Shown here one piece after another: positions 29,369 through 37,635 of a stretch of 64,000 nt of DNA (the stretch's first letter is position 1; the number at the start of each line of letters is the position of its first letter). A program made the position numbers and the translations under genes. Source of the DNA: an uncultured delta proteobacterium (GTDB lineage: Bacteria; Desulfobacterota; Desulfovibrionia; Desulfovibrionales; Desulfovibrionaceae); NCBI GenBank assembly GCA_903835685.1, contig CAILNX010000037.1, positions 104,648 to 168,647 on the forward strand, in the 5' to 3' direction. The notes under the pieces were generated by a model that was not told the origin of the DNA, did not search any database, and was given only the letters and a program-made list of their open reading frames with translations.

Positions 29369-30085
29369 ATGACCACAGGAAAATCCTTCTTCATCGACCA
29401 GACCCGTTGTACGGCCTGCCGGGGATGCCAGGTGGCCTGCAAGCAGTGGAAGAAATTCCCGTCCATACCAACGGTCCAATTGGGTTCGTACCAGAATCCC
29501 CAGGACTTGGGACCCTCGACCTTCAAGCTGGTGCGCTTCAGCGAGGTGAAGGTGGAAGGCAAGCTGCGCTGGCTCTTCTTTCCCGAGCAGTGCCGCCATT
29601 GCATCGATCCGCCCTGCAAGATGACCGCGGACATGTATGATCCCCTGGCTATCGTCCAGGACGAGGCCACGGGCGCGGTGCTCTACACCGAGCGGACCAA
29701 GGCCCTGAACGCGGACGAGATCAGGAACGCCTGTCCCTATGACATCCCGCGCAAGGACCCGGTCACGGGCGTGCTGACCAAATGCAACATGTGCATCGAC
29801 CGGGTGTCCAACGGACTGCTCCCGGCCTGCGTGAAGACCTGCCCCACCAACACCATGCATTTCGGGGACCGGGGCGAGATGTTGGACCTGGCCCGGACCC
29901 GGCTGGACCAGGTGCGCCAGAAGCATCCCCAGGCCGTGGTGGTGGATGCGAAAGACGTGCGCGTGCTCTTCCTCTGCGAGGTGCACCCGCGCAACTATCA
30001 CGCCTACCTCATGGCCGAAGGGGTGAAAGTGGCCCCGGTCCTGGCCGGACGCGTGGCCGGAGGCACGGTGTTGGATTTGGGGTAG
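29369..30085 (+). CDS. fdhB: Formate dehydrogenase iron-sulfur subunit
   Basis: The 238 residues carry ferredoxin-type clusters. Cys groups are RCTACRGCQVAC, QCRHCIDPPC, ACPYDIP and KCNMCIDRVSNGLLPACVKTC, thirteen or so Cys in all. The subunit relays electrons from FdhA to the cytochrome. It has no signal peptide and is probably carried out with FdhA by the Tat pathway. It starts 11 bases after fdhA with AAAGGAG. The sequence KDPVTGVLTKCNMC and the tail PRNYHAYL are as in Desulfovibrio homologues. Confidence 0.94.
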   Translation: MTTGKSFFIDQTRCTACRGCQVACKQWKKFPSIPTVQLGSYQNPQDLGPSTFKLVRFSEVKVEGKLRWLFFPEQCRHCIDPPCKMTADMYDPLAIVQDEATGAVLYTERTKALNADEIRNACPYDIPRKDPVTGVLTKCNMCIDRVSNGLLPACVKTCPTNTMHFGDRGEMLDLARTRLDQVRQKHPQAVVVDAKDVRVLFLCEVHPRNYHAYLMAEGVKVAPVLAGRVAGGTVLDLG

Positions 30086-30105
30086 CGTGGTGTTCGGACA
30101 ACAAG

Positions 30106-30148
30106 AAGAAGCAAGAAAGAAGAATGAAAATATTATCTCTTGCTTCTT
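30106..30148 (+). repeat. AT-rich inverted repeat after fdhB
   Basis: AAGAAGCAAGA (30,106-30,116) and its exact complement (30,138-30,148) are separated by 21 bases. It may form the 3' end hairpin of the fdh transcript, but no T run follows. Confidence 0.45.
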
Positions 30149-30219
30149 GATTTCACTGGTCATCCGAGAAGACGAAAACAGGGTGCCCGAGATGGGGCGT
30201 GTTCCCCCTGGGACGATGC

Positions 30220-30244
30220 AAGAATAAGAAAAATTCTTATTCTT
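30220..30244. repeat. AAGAATAAGAA palindrome, copy 1
   Basis: Perfect 11-base arms with a 3-base spacer, preceded by TGC. The same arms recur at 39,373-39,401. Not explained by any gene. Confidence 0.7.
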
Positions 30245-30295
30245 TTCTGAACCTGGTTTTCATGACGGAACAGGGCAAGGGCCGAAATCGAATGC

Positions 30296-30332
30296 AAAAG
30301 GCCGCCCGTGCACAAAGCGCGGGCGGCCTTTT
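30296..30332 (-). terminator. Bidirectional rho-independent terminator
   Basis: AAAGGCCGCCCG pairs with CGGGCGGCCTTT around an 11-base loop. The stem is flanked by A and T runs on both sides, so it can end both the MFS-containing operon (minus) and readthrough from fdhB (plus). Confidence 0.85.
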
Positions 30333-30336
30333 CCGT

Positions 30337-31746
30337 TCAGGCGGCTGACGGAGGTGAGGGCGGGGCGACCCGCGCCCGTCCCAGGGCCAGGCTCAGGCCG
30401 CAGACGGACAGGACCCCGTAGACTACCAGGCAGGTCCGCATGCTGGACAAAAAGCCGGGCAGGGTCTCGGCCGTGACCGTGTGCCCGCCCATGAACAGGG
30501 ACAGGACCAGGGAGGCCGTGGTCATGCTGATGACCAGGCCCAGGGTGCGCACGGTGCCGATCATGCCCGAGGCCACCCCGAACTGGCGGCGCTCCACGCT
30601 GCCCATGATGGCCGTGGAGTTGGGGGTGACGAACACGCCCGTGCCCAGGCCCACCAGGGCCAGGTCCAGGCCCACCAGCCAGAGCGGGGTGTCCGGTCCC
30701 AGGAGCAGGGTGGCCAGGAGCAGACCCGCGCAATTGACCACCATGCCGATGTTGGCCAGTTTGGCCGGGGAGCCCCGATCCGAGAGACGGCCTATGGTCG
30801 GGGAGACGAGCACCTGCATGAGGGGCTGGATCAGGAGGATGAGTCCGGCCTGGTGCGGGGACAGGCCGTGGGCGTATTGCAGGGAAAGGCTCATGAAAAA
30901 GGTGTAGCCGAAGGTGGCCGCGTACATGCCCATGGCCGCCAGGCAACTGAAGGTGAAGAAGCGGTTCTCGCGCAGCAGGGACACGTCCAAGAGCGGGTCC
31001 TTGGTGCGGGCCTCCCGGCGCAGGAACAGGGCCAGGCCCGCGCATCCGGCCAGGATGGCGGCCCAGCCCGTGAGCCCGTCGGCCAAATGGGCGGCTCCGA
31101 AAGCCACCAGGACCAGGCCCAGGGCGTAGTTCAGGCTCCCGGCCCAGTCCATGCGCTCACCCTGGGCCTCCTTCCATTCCCCCTGCATGCGGGTCAGGCA
31201 GATAAAGCAGGCGGCCAGCCCCAGAGGCACCACCATCCAGAACACGAAGCGCCAGCCCAGGGCCGTGGTCAAAAATCCGCCCAGAAGGGGACCGGTGGTC
31301 AGGCCCGAATAGGTGAAGGCCGAGACCACCCCGATCTTTTGACCACGGACTTCAAAGGGAAAGACCGAGGCCACCAGGGCCAGGCTGCCGGACAGGAGCA
31401 TGGCCGCGCCCAGGCCCTGGGCCAGCCGCAGCCCGATGAGCAGCCAGATGTTGGTGGCCAGGCCCAGGCCGCAGGTCAGGGCTGTGAACAGGACCAGGCC
31501 GCAGAGAAACACGCGGCGGCGGCCCAGGAGGTCGCCCAGGCGGCCGAAGGTGAGCATGCTCATGGCCAGGGCCAGGGCATAGGCCTGCTCCACCAGGCTG
31601 AGCTGCATGGCCGAGGCCTGCAGTTCCCGGCCCATGGAGGGCAGGGCCACGCCCACGGAGGTGAACATGAGCGGGACCATGAACTGGGCCAGGCAGACTG
31701 TGACCAGCACGGCCGTGGGGGAGACATTGGAGTTGCTGGAGGCCAT
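30337..31746 (-). CDS. MFS drug-efflux transporter, DHA2/EmrB-like
   Basis: The 469 residues have about 14 hydrophobic helices. The MFS loop motif GRLGDLLGRRRVFLCG lies near 67-82, and the efflux motif C-like region (GLTTGPLLGGFLTTALGWRFVFW) near 145-170. It is a proton-coupled exporter in the inner membrane. It is the last gene of the minus-strand cluster headed by the MarR regulator, 108 bases after the nitroreductase, and is followed directly by a terminator. The substrate is unknown; the MarR context suggests small toxic organics. Confidence 0.88.
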   Translation of the reverse strand: MASSNSNVSPTAVLVTVCLAQFMVPLMFTSVGVALPSMGRELQASAMQLSLVEQAYALALAMSMLTFGRLGDLLGRRRVFLCGLVLFTALTCGLGLATNIWLLIGLRLAQGLGAAMLLSGSLALVASVFPFEVRGQKIGVVSAFTYSGLTTGPLLGGFLTTALGWRFVFWMVVPLGLAACFICLTRMQGEWKEAQGERMDWAGSLNYALGLVLVAFGAAHLADGLTGWAAILAGCAGLALFLRREARTKDPLLDVSLLRENRFFTFSCLAAMGMYAATFGYTFFMSLSLQYAHGLSPHQAGLILLIQPLMQVLVSPTIGRLSDRGSPAKLANIGMVVNCAGLLLATLLLGPDTPLWLVGLDLALVGLGTGVFVTPNSTAIMGSVERRQFGVASGMIGTVRTLGLVISMTTASLVLSLFMGGHTVTAETLPGFLSSMRTCLVVYGVLSVCGLSLALGRARVAPPSPPSAA

Positions 31747-31854
31747 GATCCTCTCGGTGAGAAAACCTAAAGTTTTGCTTGAAATATTTGAGACTGGCGA
31801 AGGCCCGGGTTGCCCTGGCTGGCAACCCGGGGGGCAGTTCCCATTCGAGGTGGG

Positions 31855-32502
31855 TCAGACCTTGGGATAGCCCACGGTCTGGGCCAGGGTGATCCCCTGG
31901 TCGGCCTTCAGGCCCATGGCCTTGGCCAGGGCTTCCTTGTCGATGTTGGCCCGGACCACGGTGGCCAGGCCCTGCACGGCGCAGAACAGGTACACGTTCT
32001 GGCTGATGAACCCGGTATCCGCAGCCGAGGCGAACAGGCGCTCCTCGGCCTTGTCCGTGCTCATGCGCGTGTAGTCCGCCACGTACACCAGGTTGAGCGG
32101 GGCTGTGGCCACGAAGTCCTGCTTTCCGGTCAAGGCCCGGATGTCCTTGTCCAGGACCATGGTCAAGGAATGGGCCTTGGCGTTGTAGAGAAAAAGGCCC
32201 TGAGCCGTGGCCGCGTAGATGTCGATCTCCTGCCAGTTCTTGTAGGACGGGGCCGTGCGGCGGCCGGAATCAGCCCGGTTCACCCCAAACCCGTGCCAGA
32301 GCAGGTCCGAGATGACCTGGGCCGGAAGGGGATCGGGCAGGAAGGAGCGGTTGGTGTGCCGGGCCTTGAGCGCTTCCAGAAGGCTTTTTGCGCTCGCGCT
32401 GGGCTGGGGCAGGGCGGCCGGGTCAGCGGCCAGGGCCAGGCCGGGCAGGGCGGCCCCGGCGGCAAAAGTCATGGTGGAGGTCAAAAAGGTGCGGCGGTCC
32501 AT
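31855..32502 (-). CDS. Nitroreductase-family (SagB-like) flavoprotein with Tat signal
   Basis: The 215 residues begin with a Tat-like signal MDRRTFLTSTMTFAAGAALPG. The remainder matches the compact nitroreductase/SagB dehydrogenase group: LLEALKARHTNRSFLPDPLPAQVISDLLWHGFG near the N-terminus (FMN phosphate contacts), SGRRTAPSYKNWQEIDIY, and ASAADTGFISQNVYLFCAVQGLATV. Export of a flavoprotein folded in the cytoplasm fits Tat. GAGGAG lies 6 bases before ATG. The substrate is unknown. Lies between DUF362-ferredoxin and MFS genes. Confidence 0.82.
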   Translation of the reverse strand: MDRRTFLTSTMTFAAGAALPGLALAADPAALPQPSASAKSLLEALKARHTNRSFLPDPLPAQVISDLLWHGFGVNRADSGRRTAPSYKNWQEIDIYAATAQGLFLYNAKAHSLTMVLDKDIRALTGKQDFVATAPLNLVYVADYTRMSTDKAEERLFASAADTGFISQNVYLFCAVQGLATVVRANIDKEALAKAMGLKADQGITLAQTVGYPKV

Positions 32503-32559
32503 GGTGTTCTCCTCGTTAAAATTGATATCTCTCGTTGGTCCGGTCGAACCGGAGGGGCT

Positions 32560-33657
32560 TCAACTACTTCGAGCACGGGCAGGCCGGGGCTTGCAGGGTG
32601 ATGGCCCGCACCACGCACATTTTTCCTGGCAGCAGAAACAGACCACGCAGCGCTCGGGGTCCACCCGGGGCAGGTCATCGACCATGATCAGGGCCTGGGC
32701 CGGACACTGGTCCACGCAGGTTCCGCAGGTGGTGCACAGATCCGGGTCCACCCGGGGGCGCAGGGCCACCCGGTCGTCGATGAGGTGCTGGATGGCCTGG
32801 GCGTGGCAGATGGCCTCCCCGCCCAGGGGCGGGACGTGGAAGTCCGGGATGGGAACCAGATCGCCCAGGATTTCCAGGGAGTCGTCGGCGTAGTCGCCCA
32901 GGCCCAGGGCCTTGGCCCGGCGCAGGAATCCGAGAAGGCCCGGGTCCAGCCCCATCATGCGGGCCATGACCGCGTCCAGGGCCACGGCATTGTCCGAGGC
33001 CAGAATCTTGCCAATCCAGCGCAGCTCCGTGGAGGCCGGGCCGTTGCCCTGCATGCCCAGGACCGCGTCCATGATGACAATATCCGGTGGCCTCAGGGCA
33101 AAGACCTCGGCCACCAGGTCGTGGAACCGGGCCGGGGTTCCGGCTTGTTTGTGGTAATAGGCCTTCTGCGCCCCGGGCAGGATGCCGTAGCTGTTCTTGA
33201 TGGCCCCGGTGATGACGGTCAGCCCATGGGTCTTGAATTTGGGCAGGGAGATGTAAACGTCCGCCTCCATGACGGCCCGGGAGACCTGGAGACTGCCGCC
33301 GTATTCCGGGAGGAAGGGCACCTCCACGGCGTCCAGGCCGATGTTTTCGTAATGGCCCAGGGAGGCCTCGCGCAGGCCACATTTCTCGAAGCAGGCCTCG
33401 TTGGCCCCGTAGCCCATGAGCCCGGGGTTGTCGCCCACGGTGATGCGGGCCGGTTTCATCTCCTCCAGGCAGGTGACCACGGCGCGCAGCAGGGCCGGAT
33501 GGGTGGTTACGGCCTCCTCGGGCCGGGCCGCGCGCAGGACGTTAGGCTTGACCAGGATCTTCTTCCCGGCCACGTCCAGGGGAAAGACCTCAAGGACCCG
33601 GCGCACGGCGGCCAGGCATTCCTGGTAGTCGGTCGGAATGATCAGAACCTTGGGCAT
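32560..33657 (-). CDS. DUF362 domain protein with C-terminal ferredoxin module, possible 3' frameshift
   Basis: The 365 residues comprise DUF362 (about 1-290, with KILVKPNVLRAARPEEAVTTHP and GDNPG) followed by two [4Fe-4S] motifs: CTTCGTCVDQCPAQ and CVVCFCCQEKC. Function is not established; such proteins are often linked to anaerobic redox metabolism. After the last Cys the frame reads AWCGPSPCKPRP, unlike the hydrophobic strand expected there. Removing two A from the A5 run at 32,620-32,624 would give QEMCVVRAITLQAP and a stop 12 codons later. The start has AAGGAG 5 bases upstream. Confidence 0.85.
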   Translation of the reverse strand: MPKVLIIPTDYQECLAAVRRVLEVFPLDVAGKKILVKPNVLRAARPEEAVTTHPALLRAVVTCLEEMKPARITVGDNPGLMGYGANEACFEKCGLREASLGHYENIGLDAVEVPFLPEYGGSLQVSRAVMEADVYISLPKFKTHGLTVITGAIKNSYGILPGAQKAYYHKQAGTPARFHDLVAEVFALRPPDIVIMDAVLGMQGNGPASTELRWIGKILASDNAVALDAVMARMMGLDPGLLGFLRRAKALGLGDYADDSLEILGDLVPIPDFHVPPLGGEAICHAQAIQHLIDDRVALRPRVDPDLCTTCGTCVDQCPAQALIMVDDLPRVDPERCVVCFCCQEKCAWCGPSPCKPRPARARSS

Positions 33658-33699
33658 GACCTTCTCCTTGGGCTTCGTGTGGCGTTGGGCTGATGTCCG

Positions 33700-34821
33700 C
33701 TAGCGGCTGCTCTGGTCTTTTTCGAGGCTCTCGGCCACGCAGAACACGCCCCGGCCGTCAAAGGCCGGGCCATAGCACAGGTTGTCCGAAAGACAGGCGG
33801 ATGGGCGGCGGTCGCCCTCGCGCCAGCGTTTGATCAGACCGGGCTCTCGGATCAGGGGGCGGCACAGGGAGATGAAATCCGCGACCCCGTCGCGGACCAA
33901 GGCCTCGGCCACCTCCAAGGAGCGCAGCCCGCCCACCAGGATGAGGGGCAGGCCCACCTCCTGCTGGTACATGCGCGCGGCCTGGCGGTAGTAGCCCTCG
34001 TCCTCCGGGGACTTGATCCGGCCCTGGCGCGCGGGCATGCGGCCCGGCCCGGCCAGCTTGCACCCGCCCGAAAGCTCCACGGCGTCCACGGATTCCTGTT
34101 CCAGCAGGGCCGCCACCTGAATCGCCTCGGCCGGGACCAGTCCGGGCTCGATGAAATCCTCGGAATTGAGCTTGACCAGCAGGGGATAGTCCGGCCCCAC
34201 GGCCTGGCGGATGGCCCGGACCACCTCCAGGAGCAGGCGGGCGCGGTTTTCCAGGGGGCCGCCGTACTGGTCCTGGCGCTTGTTGAAATAGGGGGAGAGG
34301 AACTGGCTCAGGAGGTAGCCGTGGGCCGCGTGTACCTGCACGGCGTCGAACCCGGCCGTTTTGGCCCTCTGGGCGGCCATGGCGAAATTTTGGACCAGGC
34401 GGGCCAGGTCCTGGACCGTGGCTGCCCGTGCGGGCTGGCCGCCCTCGGGAGTGAAGTCCGAGGCTCCCAGGGCAGGCAGTCCGCTCAATTCCGTATTGGC
34501 CATGTACCCGGCATGGGCCAGTTGCAGGGCGATACGGCCTTGGGCCTTGTGCACGGCCTGGGTCATGGCCGTAAGCCCGGGCAGGAAGGCATCGGAATGC
34601 GCGGCCATCTGGCATGGTCCGGCCCGGCCTTCCAGGCTGACCATGGTGTGCCCGGTGATGATGAGCCCCACCTGTCCCAGGGCCAGTTCGACCATGCGCT
34701 GGGTCAGGGCCGGGGTCACTGCGCCCTCGGGCGTGGCCAGACCCTCGAAGGTGGCTGAGCGCACGAAACGGTTGGGCAGGGTCAGGCGTCCTATGGTGGA
34801 GGGTTCAAAGAGAAGGGACAT
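33700..34821 (-). CDS. NADH:flavin oxidoreductase, Old Yellow Enzyme family
   Basis: The 373 residues form the OYE barrel: LFEPSTIGRLTLPNRFVRSATFEG at the start, QLAHAGY near 100 (flavin/substrate His), GFDAVQVHAAHGYLLSQFLSPYFNKRQDQYGG near 170-200, and the phosphate-binding ILVGGLRS and DFISLCRPLIREP at the end. It reduces activated C=C or nitro compounds with NAD(P)H and FMN. It sits 16 bases after marR. A C-terminal short Cys pair (CYGPAFDGRGVFC) has the look of a degenerate Fe-S site. Likely part of a detoxification unit. Confidence 0.9.
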   Translation of the reverse strand: MSLLFEPSTIGRLTLPNRFVRSATFEGLATPEGAVTPALTQRMVELALGQVGLIITGHTMVSLEGRAGPCQMAAHSDAFLPGLTAMTQAVHKAQGRIALQLAHAGYMANTELSGLPALGASDFTPEGGQPARAATVQDLARLVQNFAMAAQRAKTAGFDAVQVHAAHGYLLSQFLSPYFNKRQDQYGGPLENRARLLLEVVRAIRQAVGPDYPLLVKLNSEDFIEPGLVPAEAIQVAALLEQESVDAVELSGGCKLAGPGRMPARQGRIKSPEDEGYYRQAARMYQQEVGLPLILVGGLRSLEVAEALVRDGVADFISLCRPLIREPGLIKRWREGDRRPSACLSDNLCYGPAFDGRGVFCVAESLEKDQSSR

Positions 34822-34837
34822 GGTCGTCTCCTTGGAA

Positions 34838-35341
34838 TCAGTCAGCCGGTTTCAGGTTGGGCGATTTCTGGTCAGCCGGGCAGGCCGGGGTGAGCTCCCG
34901 TTCACCCTGGGCCGGGTCGAACAGGGGGCGGAGCCGGGACAGGGCCTGTACTGCGGATTTGAGCTCTTCGGGCGGAAAGGGTGAAAGCCTCCCGGCCAGG
35001 CCCATGACCGCCTCGTTCTTGACCGAGAGCATGAGTTCGCGGCCCTGGGGGGTCAGGTTCAGGATTACCCGGCGGCGGTCCTTGGTGCAGGCCTTGCGAT
35101 CCACCAGGGACCGGGCGGCCAGGCCGTCCACCAGGCGGGACATGGACGGGCAGGTCAGGCCCACGTGCTCGGCCAGGGAGCAGAGACCGCAGCCGGGGTG
35201 GTGGCCGATGAAGGCCAGGGAGCGGAATTGGGGCACGGTCAGTCCCCGGGCGCCTCGGCGCATCTCCACCCGCACGGCCTGCATGGCCAGAACCACCACT
35301 TCCAGGAGTTCCCGGGCGCATTGCTGGGTTTGTTGGTCCAT
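34838..35341 (-). CDS. MarR-family transcriptional regulator
   Basis: The 167 residues start at ATG 35,341 (AGGA 6 bases upstream); an upstream in-frame ATG adds 14 residues without a site. The winged helix lies about 35-120: LTVPQFRSLAFIGHHPGC, SLAEHVGLTCPSMSRLVDGLAARSLVDRKACTKDRRRVILNLTPQGREL. Such dimers repress their own operon until a small phenolic or oxidant binds. It is the first gene of a co-directional set (OYE, DUF362, nitroreductase, MFS). Three Cys within 20 residues around the recognition helix (CGLCSLAEHVGLTC) could make it redox-responsive. Confidence 0.9.
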   Translation of the reverse strand: MDQQTQQCARELLEVVVLAMQAVRVEMRRGARGLTVPQFRSLAFIGHHPGCGLCSLAEHVGLTCPSMSRLVDGLAARSLVDRKACTKDRRRVILNLTPQGRELMLSVKNEAVMGLAGRLSPFPPEELKSAVQALSRLRPLFDPAQGERELTPACPADQKSPNLKPAD

Positions 35342-35370
35342 GTTCGTTCCTGATGAAATATTTAGAAATG

Positions 35371-35399
35371 GTAATAATTGCATCGCCTAAATGTGTCAA
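35371..35399 (-). promoter_or_regulatory. Promoter candidate for the marR operon
   Basis: On the minus strand TTGACA (35,399-35,394) and TATTAC (35,376-35,371) are 17 bases apart, 30 bases before marR. CTATTGA, whose last five bases lead into the -35 box, occurs a second time 27 bases upstream, a possible operator pair. Confidence 0.55.
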
Positions 35400-35639
35400 T
35401 AGGTTCATTTCATTCTTGCATATCAATAGGATACCAATTGTCATGTTTGAGAGGGGGAGGAGGGGTCACGGCCGCCTTGAAGCGGGTTGCCCCGGTCAGG
35501 CCGCATGGTTCAAAGGCTGGCTTTTCCGGCTCAAGGCCGGTAAGGTGAGAGTCATGGGGCCAGCTTGGGCCGGTTGGGAGTCAACGGCCGCCCGAGGGGC
35601 CTGGCCTGCGGGACAAATGACCAAGAGATGCGAGGGACC

Positions 35640-36743
35640 ATGCGGGGCATGAATTTCAATTTTCTGTGCGGGGAGCCGCCCCGTCCCAATGGCCGCAACG
35701 TGGGGATCATCGGGGCCGGGCCGTCGGGCCTGGCTGCGGCCGGTCTCCTGTCCTGCCAAGGCTATCAGGTGGAGGTCTACGACAAGCTGCCCAAGCCCGG
35801 GGGGCTCATGCTCTTCGGCATTCCGGGCCACCGCATCCCCAAGGAGCGTATCGAGACCGGAACCCGGCGCATGGCCAAGCGCTACGGGGTGATCTACCAC
35901 ACCCGGACCAAGGTCTGTTGCAGCGCGCCCTTGCACGAGGAGGAGGGCGATCATTTCTGCGCGGACATGCGCGGCCTGGCCGACCTGCTGGAAAAGCACG
36001 AGGCCATCATCATCTGCTCCGGTTCCTGGAAATCGCGGCGGCTGGGCATCCCGGGCGAGAGCCTGCCCGGGGTGTACGCGGGCATCCAGTTCCTTTTCCC
36101 CATCCGGGCCGTGCAGTACACGGCCCCCAACGTCAAGGTCCCGGACGTGGTCGGCAAGCGGGTCATGGTCATCGGAGCCGGGCACTCGGCCGTGGACGTG
36201 GCCCACAGCGCCTTGAGCCTGGGCGCGGCCGAGGTCTGTATGGTCTATCGCCGCTCCCGTAAGGAGGCCCCCTGTGGGACCTACGAGATCCAGCGCCTGG
36301 AGGACATGGGCGTGCGCTGGCGGGAGTTGACCACGCCCATGCGCTTCCTGGGCCAGGATACGGTAGAGGGGGTGGAGGTGTCCGAAAAGGTCGTGGACGA
36401 GCAGGGGGCCATGGTCGAGCGCACCACGGTCATCCCGGCCGAGGTGGTGGTCACGGCCATCGGCGAGATCGCCACCCCGCCTTTTGCCAAGGAGCTGGGC
36501 CTGGAGAACGTGCGCCGGGGCGAGGTGCGCTGGCTGAACATGACCGCCATCGAGAACGTGTTCGTGGCCGGGGACGCCCTAAGCGGCCCGAGCAAGATCG
36601 GAAAGGCCGTGTATTCCGGCCTGCGCGCCGCCCGGTCCCTGGCCAACTGGCTGGACTTGAAAGCGCAGAACCGCCAGCACGAGTTTACCGGGGACCTCAT
36701 GGCCCGGAGCCCGGAACCCACCGGCTCCCATGGGGCGGTCTAA
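35640..36743 (+). CDS. GltD-like FAD/NAD(P) oxidoreductase lacking the Fe-S domain
   Basis: The 367 residues match the flavoprotein half of glutamate synthase small subunit and related enzymes. The FAD loop GIIGAGPSGLAAAGLL lies near 21-36, GGLMLFGIPGHRIP near 58-71 and the NAD(P) loop VIGAGHSAVDVA near 175-186. A final FVAGDALSGPSKIGKAVYSG binds FAD. The usual N-terminal double [4Fe-4S] domain is missing, and a separate 16-Cys ferredoxin follows 12 bases downstream, so the two probably work as one NAD(P)H-ferredoxin module. The start is uncertain between 35,640 and 35,649. Confidence 0.85.
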   Translation: MRGMNFNFLCGEPPRPNGRNVGIIGAGPSGLAAAGLLSCQGYQVEVYDKLPKPGGLMLFGIPGHRIPKERIETGTRRMAKRYGVIYHTRTKVCCSAPLHEEEGDHFCADMRGLADLLEKHEAIIICSGSWKSRRLGIPGESLPGVYAGIQFLFPIRAVQYTAPNVKVPDVVGKRVMVIGAGHSAVDVAHSALSLGAAEVCMVYRRSRKEAPCGTYEIQRLEDMGVRWRELTTPMRFLGQDTVEGVEVSEKVVDEQGAMVERTTVIPAEVVVTAIGEIATPPFAKELGLENVRRGEVRWLNMTAIENVFVAGDALSGPSKIGKAVYSGLRAARSLANWLDLKAQNRQHEFTGDLMARSPEPTGSHGAV

Positions 36744-36755
36744 AGGAGCCCGGGC

Positions 36756-37247
36756 ATGTCTGAAACAAAAAAGCTTTCCGTCAATTACGCGGCCTGCATC
36801 GGGTGCGAGACCTGCGAATACGTGTGCCGCTTCGCCAACGAGACCCCGCGCATCCACATGGCCCGCACCAGGTCCGGGCTCATGGTCCCCCTGTACTGCC
36901 ACCACTGCGAGGACCCGCACTGCGTCAAGGTCTGCAAGCAGGGAGCCATCGTGGTCGACGCCCAGGGCGTGGTGCTCCTGAACACCATGCTCTGCCGGGG
37001 CTGCGATTCGCGCCAGTGCATCCAGGCCTGCCCCTATGCGGCCATGTTCGAGACGGACAAGGGGGTCATGCTGGCCAAGTGCGACCTGTGCGCCGCCCGC
37101 CGTCGCGCCGGTCTGGAACCGGCCTGCGCCGAGATGTGCCCCACCGGGGCCATCCTCTATGCCGTTCCCGAGACCTTGAAGAAGGCCGAAACCCCGGAAT
37201 CCCTGGCTGCTGTCGAGCGCGTCCTGGCCCATATCCGGGGCAAGTAG
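36756..37247 (+). CDS. Ferredoxin-like subunit with four [4Fe-4S] clusters (CooF/HycB type)
   Basis: The 163 residues contain 16 Cys in four sets: CIGCETCEYVC, CHHCEDPHCVKVC, CRGCDSRQCIQAC and CDLCAARRRAGLEPACAEMC. This is the layout of electron-transfer subunits such as CooF, HycB and DmsB. No signal peptide, so cytoplasmic. It is co-transcribed with the GltD-like flavoprotein. No hydrogenase or CO dehydrogenase gene is adjacent, so its partner outside the pair is unknown. Confidence 0.9.
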   Translation: MSETKKLSVNYAACIGCETCEYVCRFANETPRIHMARTRSGLMVPLYCHHCEDPHCVKVCKQGAIVVDAQGVVLLNTMLCRGCDSRQCIQACPYAAMFETDKGVMLAKCDLCAARRRAGLEPACAEMCPTGAILYAVPETLKKAETPESLAAVERVLAHIRGK

Positions 37248-37255
37248 CCTGGCCT

Positions 37256-37441
37256 TTAGGGCAGCCGGGTCCAGAGCGCATTGGGAAAATCAGCCAAACC
37301 CTGGCCCGGTTCGAGGCGGCAGACCGCTTGACCTGGCTTGAGCCCCTGGCGCCGGACCCATTCCTGGGCGGCCTTGAATTCTGCCTGGCGGTCCTGCAAG
37401 GCCTGGGGAAGACGGCCCGCTGTGGTGATGAGTCGGAACAT
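37256..37441 (-). CDS. Small protein of unknown function under a near-consensus promoter
   Basis: The 61 residues (MFRLITTAGRLPQALQDRQ to NALWTRLP) are basic, have no membrane segment and a single Cys. AGGAG lies 9 bases before ATG at 37,441. A near-consensus promoter lies about 100 bases upstream, and the S24 repressor gene lies beyond it on the same strand. It converges with the ferredoxin gene 8 bases away. No family is recognised. Confidence 0.6.
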   Translation of the reverse strand: MFRLITTAGRLPQALQDRQAEFKAAQEWVRRQGLKPGQAVCRLEPGQGLADFPNALWTRLP

Positions 37442-37544
37442 GGTGGTTGTCTCCTGCATAAGGTTCACCGGCGCTTGGCTCGGGGCGATGCGGACAGGTC
37501 CGCTCGACTGGGATGGCCCTGCGGTCTTTGTCCTTGTTGATGCG

Positions 37545-37574
37545 ATCATAGATAAAAAATATTCTCTTTGTCAA
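37545..37574 (-). promoter_or_regulatory. Near-consensus sigma-70 promoter
   Basis: On the minus strand TTGACA (37,574-37,569) and TATGAT (37,550-37,545), spacer 18. ATATTTTTT occurs twice, 22 bases apart, on either side of the -35 box, which suggests an operator filling two helical turns. It drives the 61-residue gene. Confidence 0.65.
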
Positions 37575-37597
37575 GAAAAAATATCTACATATGCGAC

Positions 37598-37626
37598 AAA
37601 AAAATGAGGGCTGGGTTCAGCCCTCA
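37598..37626 (-). terminator. Rho-independent terminator of the S24 repressor gene
   Basis: TGAGGGCTG and CAGCCCTCA pair around a 4-base loop and are followed on the minus strand by seven T. It lies 10 bases after the repressor stop. Confidence 0.9.
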
Positions 37627-37635
37627 AAACATCTG

